A DNA stretch of 59,085 bases from Sphingobacteriales bacterium. GTDB lineage: Bacteria; Bacteroidota; Bacteroidia; Chitinophagales; Chitinophagaceae. The translations under genes were made by a program, and so were the position numbers. Of the stretch, positions 34,123 through 42,575 are shown one piece after another. The stretch spans positions 1 to 59,085 of the forward strand of contig REAR01000061.1 of NCBI GenBank assembly GCA_004295245.1. Direction: 5' to 3'. The notes under the pieces are model-generated. The model was not told where the DNA came from. It saw only the letters and a program-made list of their open reading frames with translations, and made no database searches. Positions within the stretch are counted from its first letter, which is position 1; each line of letters starts with the position of its first letter.

Positions 34123-35364
34123 TTAATTAAATAATACAGCAGCAACAGTGCTGTTGCTTGTTTCATCTATTAAGATGGCGCTGCCATTTACGTTCAGTGC
34201 ATCGTATTTATCAAACACCAGCGGTGCGGCAGTTTTTATACTTGCTTTTACCACTTCGTTTAATTTGATGGCTTCATTTACTTCCTGCTGCTGCAAAGTA
34301 TTTACATCCAGCTTATATGCAATTTCTTTAACCACGGCCCTTACAGATCTGCTATTGTGTTGTAATAAGTATTTGTTACCGGGCTGCAGTGGCTTATCGC
34401 CCAGCCAACACAATAACACTTCCAACTCATTACCGGTAGCAGGCAGGTTATCGCTTTTTACAATTGAGTCTCCCCTGCTGATATCTATATCATCTGCCAA
34501 ATGTATAACCACACTTTGCGGAGCAAATACTTCTGCTACTTCTAAGCCGGCTATTTCCAGTTTGCTGATGGTAGTTTCTATTTGCTGTGGCAAAACAGTT
34601 ACAATATCCCCCTTTTTATAAATGCCGCTAATTATTTTACCAGCATAACCACGGTAATCGTGTAAGTTTTCTGTTTGGGGTCTTATAACATATTGTACCT
34701 GAAAACGGGCATCTGTTAAATTAATATCGTTGGCCAATTCTACTTCTTCTAAAAAATTAAGCAGTGCTTTTCCTTCATACCATGGCATTGCTACCGATTT
34801 CTCAACTATATTATCGCCTTGTAAAGCACTCATAGGTATATAGGTCACATCTTTTAAACCAAGTTGTGCAGCAACTTTAGAATACTCAATAACTATATTG
34901 TTGTAAATATCCTGCGAAAAATCTACCAGATCCATTTTATTAATAGCTACCACCACATGTGGTATTTGCAATAAAGAAGCAATTATAGAATGCCTGCGGG
35001 TTTGTTCCACCACTCCCTGCCGGGCGTCTATTAACACTATAATAAGGCTGGCATTACTGGCACCTGTAATCATGTTACGGGTGTATTGTACATGGCCGGG
35101 CGCATCTGCAATAATAAATTTTCGTTTGGGCGTGGTAAAATAACGGTAGGCCACATCAATTGTAATTCCCTGCTCTCTTTCTGAACGCAAACCGTCTGTT
35201 AATAGGGCAAGATCTATCTCGCCGTTTTCTTTATTCTTTGTGCTTTTTTCCAATGCCTCCAACTGATCAGCAAGTATGCTTTTGCTATCATATAATAAGC
35301 GGCCAATTAAAGTACTCTTTCCATCATCAACACTACCTGCAGTTATAAATCTTAATAAGTCCAT
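34123..35364 (-). CDS. cysN: Sulfate adenylyltransferase subunit 1 (GTPase)
   Basis: The GTPase subunit that powers ATP sulfurylase (sulfate to APS) with CysD. The 413 residues have translation-factor-like GTPase motifs: G1 AGSVDDGKSTLIGRLLYD (~8), G3 DAPGHVQYTRNM (~92), G4 NKMDLVD (~147), then two beta-barrel domains. No APS kinase (cysC) domain is fused; the length is that of the GTPase alone. It lies 25 bp after cysD and 9 bp before cobA. The membrane-free cytoplasmic complex CysDN is well established. Confidence 0.96.
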   Translation of the reverse strand: MDLLRFITAGSVDDGKSTLIGRLLYDSKSILADQLEALEKSTKNKENGEIDLALLTDGLRSEREQGITIDVAYRYFTTPKRKFIIADAPGHVQYTRNMITGASNASLIIVLIDARQGVVEQTRRHSIIASLLQIPHVVVAINKMDLVDFSQDIYNNIVIEYSKVAAQLGLKDVTYIPMSALQGDNIVEKSVAMPWYEGKALLNFLEEVELANDINLTDARFQVQYVIRPQTENLHDYRGYAGKIISGIYKKGDIVTVLPQQIETTISKLEIAGLEVAEVFAPQSVVIHLADDIDISRGDSIVKSDNLPATGNELEVLLCWLGDKPLQPGNKYLLQHNSRSVRAVVKEIAYKLDVNTLQQQEVNEAIKLNEVVKASIKTAAPLVFDKYDALNVNGSAILIDETSNSTVAAVLFN

Positions 35365-35389
35365 TGTAATTTTTTTAGTTCAGTTAAAA

Positions 35390-36298
35390 TCAGAAATAGC
35401 CATTTTTTTTACGGTCTTCCATAGCTGCCTCAGTTACTTTATCATCAATTCTGGTTTCGCCACGTTCGCTAATTCTAGTAGCCTTAATTTCATTTACTAC
35501 TTCATCTAAAGTAGCAGCAGTGCTTTCAACAGCGGCGGTACAGGTCATATCTCCCACGGTACGGTAGCGTACACGTTTGGTAAGAACGGTATCGTTTTCA
35601 TCTATTGTAATAAAGGGAGACACTGCGATCAACTGTCCTTCGTGTTCTATTACTTCTCTGTTATGAGAAAAATAAATAGAGGGTAGTGAAATTTCTTCTG
35701 TTTTAATATAATTCCACACATCTAATTCTGTCCAGTTACTAATTGGAAACACCCTCACATTTTCGCCTTTATGAATTCTCCCATTATAGATATTCCATAA
35801 TTCGGGGCGTTGCAGTTTAGGATCCCACTGGCCAAAATCATCTCTTACCGAAAAAATTCTTTCTTTCGCTCTTGCTTTTTCCTCATCTCTGCGGGCACCA
35901 CCAATACAGGCATCAAGCTTAAATTCCTCAATAGTATCTAACAGGGTATAAGTTTGCAACCAGTTGCGGCTTGCAAATTTACCTTTAGGCTCTGTTAGAT
36001 TACGTTGCTTAATGGTATCTTCTACTTTTCTAACAATTAAAGTTGCACCTACTTCATTAGCCAGCCAATCTCTGTAAGCAAGTGCTTCAGGAAAATTATG
36101 CCCTGTATCAATATGCACTAGCGGAAACGGTATTTTGCCCGGTGCAAAAGCTTTTTTTGCCAGTTGCACTAACGTAATAGAATCCTTCCCTCCGCTGAAT
36201 AACAAGGCAGGTCTTTCAAACTGTGCTGCTACTTCCCTGAAAATATGAATACTTTCTGCTTCCAGTTGCTGCAGATAATCTAATTGATGTGCATGCAT
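35390..36298 (-). CDS. cysD: Sulfate adenylyltransferase subunit 2
   Basis: The catalytic subunit of ATP sulfurylase. The 302 residues are full length for CysD. The PP-loop is LLFSGGKDSITLVQLAKKAF (~33-52), followed by PFPLVHIDTGHNFPEAL and the conserved RDEEKARAKERIFSVRDDFG and NWTELDVWNYI. It starts 20 bp after cysH and precedes cysN by 25 bp, so the order is cysH-cysD-cysN. Downregulation by SAM through the upstream riboswitch is expected. Confidence 0.97.
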   Translation of the reverse strand: MHAHQLDYLQQLEAESIHIFREVAAQFERPALLFSGGKDSITLVQLAKKAFAPGKIPFPLVHIDTGHNFPEALAYRDWLANEVGATLIVRKVEDTIKQRNLTEPKGKFASRNWLQTYTLLDTIEEFKLDACIGGARRDEEKARAKERIFSVRDDFGQWDPKLQRPELWNIYNGRIHKGENVRVFPISNWTELDVWNYIKTEEISLPSIYFSHNREVIEHEGQLIAVSPFITIDENDTVLTKRVRYRTVGDMTCTAAVESTAATLDEVVNEIKATRISERGETRIDDKVTEAAMEDRKKNGYF

Positions 36299-36318
36299 AC
36301 GTTCTATCTCTTTAAATA

Positions 36319-37062
36319 TTAATTAGTTTTTTCTTCGTTTGTATGAATGTGCAGTCCACATTCTTTTTTGCTATTATCTTCCCACCACCACCGGCCGGCT
36401 CTAAAATCTTCTCCTGCCTTGATGGCCCTTGTACAAGGGGCGCACCCAATGCTTACGAAACCTTTATCATGTAAAGGGTTATAAGGCACTTCATATTTTT
36501 TTACATACGCCGTTACATCTTCAAAAGGCCAATGCAGCAATGGATGGAATTTAATAATCCGGTTAACTTCATCCCACTCCACAATGGGCATATCATCTCT
36601 ATTATTACTTTGTGCTGCTCTAATGCCGGTTATCCAAATACTATAATTGGCTAATGCTTTTTTTAACGGCACTACTTTACGTAAAAAACAACATTGCTTA
36701 CGCAATTCCACTGCTTCGTAAAAGCTATTAGGGCCGTGTGTAGTTACAAACTCCTGCAACGTTTTTTCTTCTGGATAGTATGCAAATATTTTTACGGCAT
36801 ACTTTTCTATTGTACGGCTCCAGGTACTGTATGTTTCTGCAAACATACGGCCCGTATCTAAAGTAAAAATGTCTATGCTTGCTTTCTCTGCTGCTATCAT
36901 TGCCGTTACTACCTGGTCTTCTATACCAAAGCTGGTAGAAAAAACAACCTTGCCTGCAAAGTTGTTTGCAAGGTATACAATAGCCGCTTCAGCTGTAAGT
37001 GCCGATACATTTTTAACAATCTCTTCCTGCAATAAAACAATATCTGTTTCCCTGTTAATCAT
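36319..37062 (-). CDS. cysH: Adenylyl-sulfate reductase, 4Fe-4S type
   Basis: Reduces APS to sulfite with electrons from thioredoxin. The 247 residues have the PP-loop-like FSTSFGIEDQVV and TLDTGRMF. They carry the cysteines that mark the APS-reducing, 4Fe-4S type: CC in RKQCCFLRKV (~123-124) and CxxC in SIGCAPCTRAI (~205-208), with the catalytic cysteine in KKECGLH near the C-terminus (~236). A PAPS reductase would lack the CC/CxxC pairs. It is the first gene of the operon, 25 nt after the terminator of the SAM-I riboswitch. Confidence 0.93.
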   Translation of the reverse strand: MINRETDIVLLQEEIVKNVSALTAEAAIVYLANNFAGKVVFSTSFGIEDQVVTAMIAAEKASIDIFTLDTGRMFAETYSTWSRTIEKYAVKIFAYYPEEKTLQEFVTTHGPNSFYEAVELRKQCCFLRKVVPLKKALANYSIWITGIRAAQSNNRDDMPIVEWDEVNRIIKFHPLLHWPFEDVTAYVKKYEVPYNPLHDKGFVSIGCAPCTRAIKAGEDFRAGRWWWEDNSKKECGLHIHTNEEKTN

Positions 37063-37080
37063 CTTACCATTTTATAAATA

Positions 37081-37102
37081 AAAAAACCTGTCTTCAGACA
37101 GG
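37081..37102 (-). terminator. Riboswitch-controlled terminator before cysH
   Basis: On the minus strand CCTGTC TGAA GACAGG is followed by TTTTTT and, after 18 nt, the cysH ATG. It is the expression platform of the SAM-I riboswitch just upstream; the segment between (minus GACAGATAAGACAGACTTG) offers an alternative pairing partner for antitermination. Confidence 0.8.
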
Positions 37103-37129
37103 CTATCGAATGTATCTAACAAAGCATTC

Positions 37130-37255
37130 AAGTCTGTCTTATCTGTCGTTTACTTTTGCAAACGTATGGAATTGGCACCTTTTTCTGGTGTTACCAGAAT
37201 AGGTTGTCAAGGCTTCTGCGGGCCATATCCCTCTGCCTTTCTTGATAAGTGTAAG
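37130..37255 (-). promoter_or_regulatory. SAM-I riboswitch (S-box) controlling cysH-cysD-cysN-cobA
   Basis: On the minus strand the aptamer begins with CTTATC (37249-37244) AAGAAAGGCAGAGGGATATGGCCC, continues GCAGAAGCCTTGACAACC, and ends with AAGGTGCCAATTCC and GATAAG (37143-37138). The S-box core is visible: the pairing P1 CTTATC/GATAAG, the AGAGGGA and GGCCC blocks, the GACAACC kink-turn region, and GGTGCCAATTCC. SAM binding stabilises P1 and should leave the downstream terminator free to form, so high SAM turns the operon off. Confidence 0.9.
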
Positions 37256-37342
37256 AACAGGTTCAAAAGTATGTAACTTTAGTAGACTAATCAAAAAAAA
37301 GAATAAAAACAGCACTTACAACTGTTGTTAAGTAGCAATTTT

Positions 37343-37491
37343 GTTACCAGCTGCAGCAACCAGGGCAGCATCGTTGCGTCGCACCAGTTAACTATAAACC
37401 ACTGATTATACAGTAATAGGAAAAATGGTTGCGGCCAGCACTGCCGTTGAAGTGAGTGACACAACGATGCTGCTTGAAAATATACAGTTGG
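37343..37491. repeat. Dispersed repeat, paired element with decayed right arm
   Basis: Left arm: outer end GTTACCAGC (37343-37351), GGGCAGCATC, and core GTTGCGTCGCAC (37373-37384). Right arm: CCGTTGAA then the altered core GTGAGTGACACAAC (37452-37465), GATGCTGCTTG and the outer end ACAGTTGG. GCAGCATCGTTG and its mirror CAACGATGCTGC are still complementary. Confidence 0.65.
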
Positions 37492-37496
37492 AAAAT

Positions 37497-37525
37497 AAAA
37501 AACCCCACCTGGACAAGCGGGGTTT
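37497..37525 (-). terminator. Terminator of the T9SS cargo gene at 37679
   Basis: The stem AAACCCC (37500-37506) pairs with GGGGTTT (37519-37525); on the minus strand it is followed by TTTTTTATTTT. It lies about 150 bp after the stop, directly beside the end of the repeat. Confidence 0.65.
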
Positions 37526-37678
37526 AGTTTGCAAAAAACCATATTTTGAAATTCTCTCGAATCAATATTTTATTCTGAGTGTATACCGTCTATACAGGTT
37601 TTTCTCAGGACATTGACAGAGTACAAAATAGGGTACGGACCAACTGCCCTTGGGGTAAAAATCCCAGGCATGTAACAT

Positions 37679-39946
37679 TTAGTGTTTTCTCTTTATAACT
37701 TTTTTGTTAAAGATGCTTTCTCCAGCCTGTACTCGCAGCAGGTAAGTGCCTTCAGGCAGGTACCCTAAGCCGCCAATATTAATTTTATTGATGCCTGTCG
37801 ATAACGTTCTTTTTTCTTCTTTTATTTTCCTGCCGTAACTATCATTAACCGTAATCAATATTGTTTTTTCTACAGGTGAAATTGCATCAAAGAACAATGT
37901 TTCATTAAACGGGTTAACTACAGCTTTTATTTCAAAGGCCTGCTTATTATTCGATAAAAAAATGATCTTACTATATTTAAATCCATCTGCAGTAACCATT
38001 TTAATTCTGTAGTAAGCCGAACTATTTATTGCATTATAATCATTCCATATATAAGCGTTCTTTTCAGTAGCGTTGCCTATACTATTTATAACGCCGGCTT
38101 TAATAAAATGAATACCATCAGCACTTTTTTCAATTTCATAAATCAAGCCATCATCTTCGTTTTCTGCAATCCAGTTTAATTGTGCTTTATCATTAATTAA
38201 TTTACCGGTTAAACTAAGCAGGTTGGTGCTTAATACAAAGCCGCAACTGTTAACAAACACTCTTATAGTAGTGCTTGCTGTAAAAGAACAACTTTCATTT
38301 TCAAGGTTAGCACTTGATGATGCTACACGAATACGGTATAAAGCATTATGGTTGGCACTATCGCCTAAAAAAGTTGGGTAGCTGGCGGTATACTGCCATT
38401 CTCCGCTTACCAATGTTGGAGAGCCGGTACCGCTTACGCCGGTATTGGTCCAGTTAGATCCGCCATCAATACTTTTTTCCCATCTCCAATAAATATAGTT
38501 GGCATAGTAACAACGTACCACTGTATACATATCTACTGTGTTGCCATAGCAAACGTTTACAGTAGGCGATGGCTGTAAATCTAAATTAGGTGTACAGGTA
38601 GCCACTGAGATATCATCTATTGCCCAGTCGTTACCACCACCACCGGGGGCATTATTTCTGATAGTTAAAGTAAAAGATGTTTCTGATGGGCCTGTTAAAT
38701 AGGTAAAACCTTTTTTAATCCATTGCCCGGTATATTTAATCTGGCCGGTACTGTAATAATCAGTACCGTTAACTTCTACTGTTAAACTGGGATAGACACC
38801 GGATGAATCTCCTGTAGCTGTAGGAATATAACCAGCACTGCTGGCCCCACGGCCTGCAGAATCGCAACCACAACGGCTACACACGTTTCTGAACCACGCA
38901 GAAAGTTCATAGTATGTATTTGGACACAAGCCTGTAATAGTATGTTGAAACGCTGAGTCTGTTTTATAGCTGGCGTTTATTATGACCATGTAACCAGCAT
39001 TAGGGTTTGCAACTGTATCTGCCGCTGGGTTACCTGCCAGCGGATCAGCTGCACCCGTATGATCTCCGATAATATCCCAAACAGAATGCACCCTGTGTGT
39101 GGGTGAACTGGCATCAGGTTTTGCCCATGCATTTGAAGTGGTATAGTTAGTTAATGTACTGGTATTGTTGGGTACGCCATAATAATAATCTTGCGGGCCG
39201 CCTGTTGTAAAATATTGATACGTATAGCTTGCAGGTACAGACCCTGAAGCGCCACGGTTACGGGCAGCACCAGACCCAAAGGTTCCGTTTGTTTCTGCTC
39301 CTAAAGAATTAGCACCAATACTGTTAGAACAAACACCATTATTCTGAAAAACGGCTACAGGATTTGATGCAAAGGAAATAACTTGTATAGAAGCAGCGCC
39401 TAATTTGTAAGTTGCCGTGCCATTACCCAGGTTAATAGTAGACCCATAAGAAGATAATACTCTTACACTATAAGATGCCATCATAATACAGGTGCCACCG
39501 TAAAAAGAAGGACGATGACTGGCACGAACCTGCCCTCTTCTAAAAGCAGTAGCCGGACTATGCGAAGCATTATATCCTAAATGAATACTTACATTACTGC
39601 CCGATACCCAACCGGCATCATCGCCATAAGTATCTGTAAATGTTTTGTAGGTTTTACCTTCATTGGTAAGTATGCAAAGTGATCCGGTAATATAAGCGGT
39701 GCCAGATGGAATAGCATCATAGAAGGCACAGCTATCTGCAATTGCACCACTTCTTACCACAAAGGTAGTTCTTACCTGTATGGTATCGCCGGGCTCTACA
39801 GTGCCTCCCGTTACACCTTTTGATACATTGAAATAATTTTTGCCATAATCTACACTTTGTGATAAAGCGAGAAAAGGCATTAGAAAGAAAAGAAAAAAAA
39901 GTATTCGTTTATAGCCAGCTTCCCTGTTGTGTAAAGTTTGTTTCAT
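37679..39946 (-). CDS. Large secreted protein with T9SS C-terminal sorting domain
   Basis: 755 residues with a signal peptide (FLFFLMPFLALSQS, ~15-30). The body is beta-rich and Ser/Thr/Asn/Gly-rich, with a region like a MAM/jelly-roll segment (ITGLCPNTYYELSAWFRNVC, GPSETSFTLTIRNNAPGGGG, NDWAIDDISVATC) and Ig-like stretches near 460-560 (PSPTVNVCYGNTVDMYT). The last ~90 residues are a type A sorting domain (FNETLFFDAISPVEKTILI, YLPEGTYLLRVQAGESIF, KKVIKRKH). Secretion across the outer membrane by T9SS and surface attachment are expected; binding to a polymer or host is a guess. It is divergent from another T9SS cargo gene. Confidence 0.85.
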   Translation of the reverse strand: MKQTLHNREAGYKRILFFLFFLMPFLALSQSVDYGKNYFNVSKGVTGGTVEPGDTIQVRTTFVVRSGAIADSCAFYDAIPSGTAYITGSLCILTNEGKTYKTFTDTYGDDAGWVSGSNVSIHLGYNASHSPATAFRRGQVRASHRPSFYGGTCIMMASYSVRVLSSYGSTINLGNGTATYKLGAASIQVISFASNPVAVFQNNGVCSNSIGANSLGAETNGTFGSGAARNRGASGSVPASYTYQYFTTGGPQDYYYGVPNNTSTLTNYTTSNAWAKPDASSPTHRVHSVWDIIGDHTGAADPLAGNPAADTVANPNAGYMVIINASYKTDSAFQHTITGLCPNTYYELSAWFRNVCSRCGCDSAGRGASSAGYIPTATGDSSGVYPSLTVEVNGTDYYSTGQIKYTGQWIKKGFTYLTGPSETSFTLTIRNNAPGGGGNDWAIDDISVATCTPNLDLQPSPTVNVCYGNTVDMYTVVRCYYANYIYWRWEKSIDGGSNWTNTGVSGTGSPTLVSGEWQYTASYPTFLGDSANHNALYRIRVASSSANLENESCSFTASTTIRVFVNSCGFVLSTNLLSLTGKLINDKAQLNWIAENEDDGLIYEIEKSADGIHFIKAGVINSIGNATEKNAYIWNDYNAINSSAYYRIKMVTADGFKYSKIIFLSNNKQAFEIKAVVNPFNETLFFDAISPVEKTILITVNDSYGRKIKEEKRTLSTGINKINIGGLGYLPEGTYLLRVQAGESIFNKKVIKRKH

Positions 39947-40107
39947 AGATACTAAGGGTTTTACAGGGTTGGATCATCCATTTAATTACCCAATAAAAGT
40001 AATTGGTTAACTTCTTAATTGCAATCGTAGATACACTATTTCAGTTGCCATTTATTTTACTTAGGTTTGATTCATTACCCTAACACTCAAACAACTAAGT
40101 GTTTCCT

Positions 40108-42324
40108 ATGAGAACTAAACCCAAAAAAACCGTTATACAATTACTTTTTTTATGTCTTACACTGCTCTTGTGCAATAAAAAAATCTTCAGCCAGGGCGAA
40201 ACTTTTTCCTCACAAGTATTAAATACATTACCATCTGGTACGGCCAACGATTATCGTTTGGCGCATCCTTTTGAAATAATTTACGGCCCCGATGATTACC
40301 TGTACATAACTGAAAAAATTGGCCGTGTAGTGCGGGTTAATACCACCACAGGCATCCGTCAAATAATATTAGATATTCAATCTAAAGTTGCATTGGGCAT
40401 CTCACGCAGTGGTAGTTCACCATACGCAGCTTCTTCTATAGAACAAAATGGTATGATGGGTATGGCGCTGCATCCCAACTTTAACCTCGGCACTTCACAA
40501 GACTCTGTTTATATAGCATACACTCATACCACAGGCAGTGTACGCATCTCTAAATTTAATTTCAATAGTAATCGCAGTGGTAATGGTTTGGTGGCAGAAT
40601 ATTTTAACAATACAGCATTTACAGTTCCTGCACTAGTACACCAGGTAGATGCTACTGTAGATAATAGCTGGGCAGGCTCACCTGTTGGCGCAATTGGTAA
40701 TGATAATTTTTCTGTACGATGGAGCGGACAAGTAGAAGCACCCGTTACTGGCAACTATACTTTTTCAACTGTTTCTGACGATGGTGTGCGCCTTTGGATA
40801 AACGACACTATGCGTATTAACAACTGGACCGACCATGCCAGTACCACAGATAACAGTAGTGCTATTTATTTAACAGCCGGACAGAAATACAATATTCGCC
40901 TGGAATATTATGAAGCTACCGGCGGTGCTGAAGTAAGATTACGTTGGTCATACCCCGGGCAAAGCACACAAGTAATACCCAACACTTATTTATACCAAAG
41001 CAGTACCTATTTAACCGGCGAGTCTATTTTACTACAAGGCATGCCTTCTAATAACGATCATAGCACAGGGCGTTTAATAATAGGTGGCGATAATAAACTG
41101 TATTATTCCTGTGGCGACCTGGGTAATAATCAGTTTGGAAACCGTTGTGCTGCCATCCGCTCACAAGATTTACCAAGCAGCGCAGAAATAATTGCTGCTA
41201 ATTACACCGATTACTCAGGCAAAATTTTACGTATTAATTTAGATGGCAGTATCCCTTCAGATAACCCAACACTCTCTTCTGTACAAAGCCATGTGTATAC
41301 ATTAGGCCATAGAAACCCGCAAGGCATGGTTTGGCAAAAAACAGCTTCTGCAGGCTATACGTACCCTTCACCAGTAAGCGGCGGAAAATTATTTAGCAGT
41401 GAACACGGACCAAGAACGGATGATGAAATAAACATCATCACATCTGGCAAAAATTATGGCTGGCCATATATTGCCGGTTTTAACGATAATACCAATTATC
41501 AATACATCAACTGGTCATCTGCACCGGCAACCTGCGGTAGCACCAGCTATACAGAAAACGCAATACCATCGGGCGCAACAGTTTTAAATGAATCAGATGC
41601 TCCGGGCACTGTAACCAGTAATTTTCAACCGCCCATTGGCGCAGTGTTCACAGCTTGTAATACGGCACCCAATTGCAATGCAGGCGGTACCAACTGGATG
41701 CAGTATCCAACCATTGCACCTGCAAGCATCGATTACTACCATGTTAACGGTGGCGCCGGCGTACCCAATTGGTACCCTTCATTGTTAGTGCCAACTTTAC
41801 GCAGAGGTACTTTGTATCGCATTAAATTAACACCCACAGAAGATGGTTTTTTAAGCGATACCATTCCTTATTTCTTTTCCACAAACCGCTACCGGGATAT
41901 TGCCATAAACCCAGGTGGTAATAAAATTTATATTGTAACAGATAGTATCGGTTCCACCTCCGGCCCTAGCGGCAGTGGCACCAGCACACTAAGCAATCGC
42001 GGCGATATTTTGGTGTATACTTATACCGGTGGTGGTCTTAATTATCGCCAGCCAGATTCTGTGGCCAGAAATATTCGTAACAATATTATTCGCATTTATC
42101 CTAACCCAACAACAGAAATAATAAATATTCAGTTTGATAAAGCATTGCACAAACCCATCCGTTACCAATTATACAATGCTGCCGGTGTTATGGTAACTGA
42201 AGGAACCACCAATAAAGATCAAGTAAGTATTGATGTAAAAACACAGCCAAAAGGTATTTATATACTTAAAATATACAACGGCTACAATGTAGAAGTGCGC
42301 ATGGAAAAAATTCTCATTCAATAA
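40108..42324 (+). CDS. Secreted glucose/sorbosone dehydrogenase-like protein with inserted PA14 domain and T9SS sorting domain
   Basis: 738 residues from ATG 40108; a GTG three codons earlier is the alternative. It starts with a signal peptide (~10-30). A PQQ-type sugar dehydrogenase beta-propeller starts at LAHPFEIIYGPDDYLYITEK, with NGMMGMALHPNF, and resumes after an insertion (GHRNPQGMVW, SEHGPRTDDEINII, GKNYGWPYIAGF). The insertion (~157-297) is a PA14 carbohydrate-binding domain (GNGLVAEYFNN, GNYTFSTVSDDGVRLWIND, VRLRWSYPG). The C-terminal ~75 residues (IRIYPNPTTEIINIQF, PKGIYILKIYNGY) form the type A T9SS signal. Extracellular sugar oxidation is inferred; whether PQQ binds is not shown. 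Confidence 0.9.
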   Translation: MRTKPKKTVIQLLFLCLTLLLCNKKIFSQGETFSSQVLNTLPSGTANDYRLAHPFEIIYGPDDYLYITEKIGRVVRVNTTTGIRQIILDIQSKVALGISRSGSSPYAASSIEQNGMMGMALHPNFNLGTSQDSVYIAYTHTTGSVRISKFNFNSNRSGNGLVAEYFNNTAFTVPALVHQVDATVDNSWAGSPVGAIGNDNFSVRWSGQVEAPVTGNYTFSTVSDDGVRLWINDTMRINNWTDHASTTDNSSAIYLTAGQKYNIRLEYYEATGGAEVRLRWSYPGQSTQVIPNTYLYQSSTYLTGESILLQGMPSNNDHSTGRLIIGGDNKLYYSCGDLGNNQFGNRCAAIRSQDLPSSAEIIAANYTDYSGKILRINLDGSIPSDNPTLSSVQSHVYTLGHRNPQGMVWQKTASAGYTYPSPVSGGKLFSSEHGPRTDDEINIITSGKNYGWPYIAGFNDNTNYQYINWSSAPATCGSTSYTENAIPSGATVLNESDAPGTVTSNFQPPIGAVFTACNTAPNCNAGGTNWMQYPTIAPASIDYYHVNGGAGVPNWYPSLLVPTLRRGTLYRIKLTPTEDGFLSDTIPYFFSTNRYRDIAINPGGNKIYIVTDSIGSTSGPSGSGTSTLSNRGDILVYTYTGGGLNYRQPDSVARNIRNNIIRIYPNPTTEIINIQFDKALHKPIRYQLYNAAGVMVTEGTTNKDQVSIDVKTQPKGIYILKIYNGYNVEVRMEKILIQ

Positions 42325-42342
42325 CAAAACAATACATTAAAA

Positions 42343-42376
42343 ATAAAACCCGCTACAGAGCGGGTTTTATTTTTTT
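42343..42376 (+). terminator. Terminator of the sugar dehydrogenase-like gene
   Basis: ATAAAACCCGCT (42343-42354) pairs with AGCGGGTTTTAT (42359-42370), loop ACAG, followed by TTTTTT. The T-run merges with the left end of the next repeat. Confidence 0.88.
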
Positions 42377-42530
42377 GTAACCAGCAGTTGAGTTTCATAG
42401 CAGTCCCGAAACTTCGGGATTGCGTCGCACACTTTTACAGCACAACCGTAAAAAGCCCAATACCCGCACTACCGATGAACGTATTGCGACGCAACGATGT
42501 TTAACCGGAGCCTTACTGCCGGGCACAAAA
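42377..42530. repeat. Dispersed repeat, paired element
   Basis: Left arm: outer end GTAACCAGC (42377-42385), TTTCATAGCAG, palindrome TCCCGAAACTTCGGGA (42404-42419), core TTGCGTCGCACACTT (42420-42434). Right arm: core TTGCGACGCAAC (42484-42495) and AACCGGAGCC. 42 nt of the left arm are identical to 13753-13794. It separates two convergent terminators. Confidence 0.8.
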
Positions 42531-42555
42531 AAACCCCGGCCTATTACCGGGGTTT
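42531..42555 (-). terminator. Terminator of fumC
   Basis: AAACCCCGG (42531-42539) pairs with CCGGGGTTT (42547-42555); on the minus strand a T7 run follows. Confidence 0.85.
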
Positions 42556-42575
42556 ATCAACTAAAAAGTATTGTA

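Larger units (their letters stand above)
37256..37678. other. Intergenic region between the sulfur operon and a T9SS cargo gene
   Basis: About 420 bp. It contains the paired repeat (37343-37491), a terminator for the gene at 37679 (37500-37525), and a hairpin (GCCTTGGGG...TCCCAGGC, 37651-37674) just after that gene's stop. No further gene is seen. Confidence 0.5.

Noticed and set aside
37651-37674. A second riboswitch downstream of the T9SS cargo gene
   Set aside because: Only a short hairpin is visible; it lies after a stop codon and has no recognisable aptamer motif.
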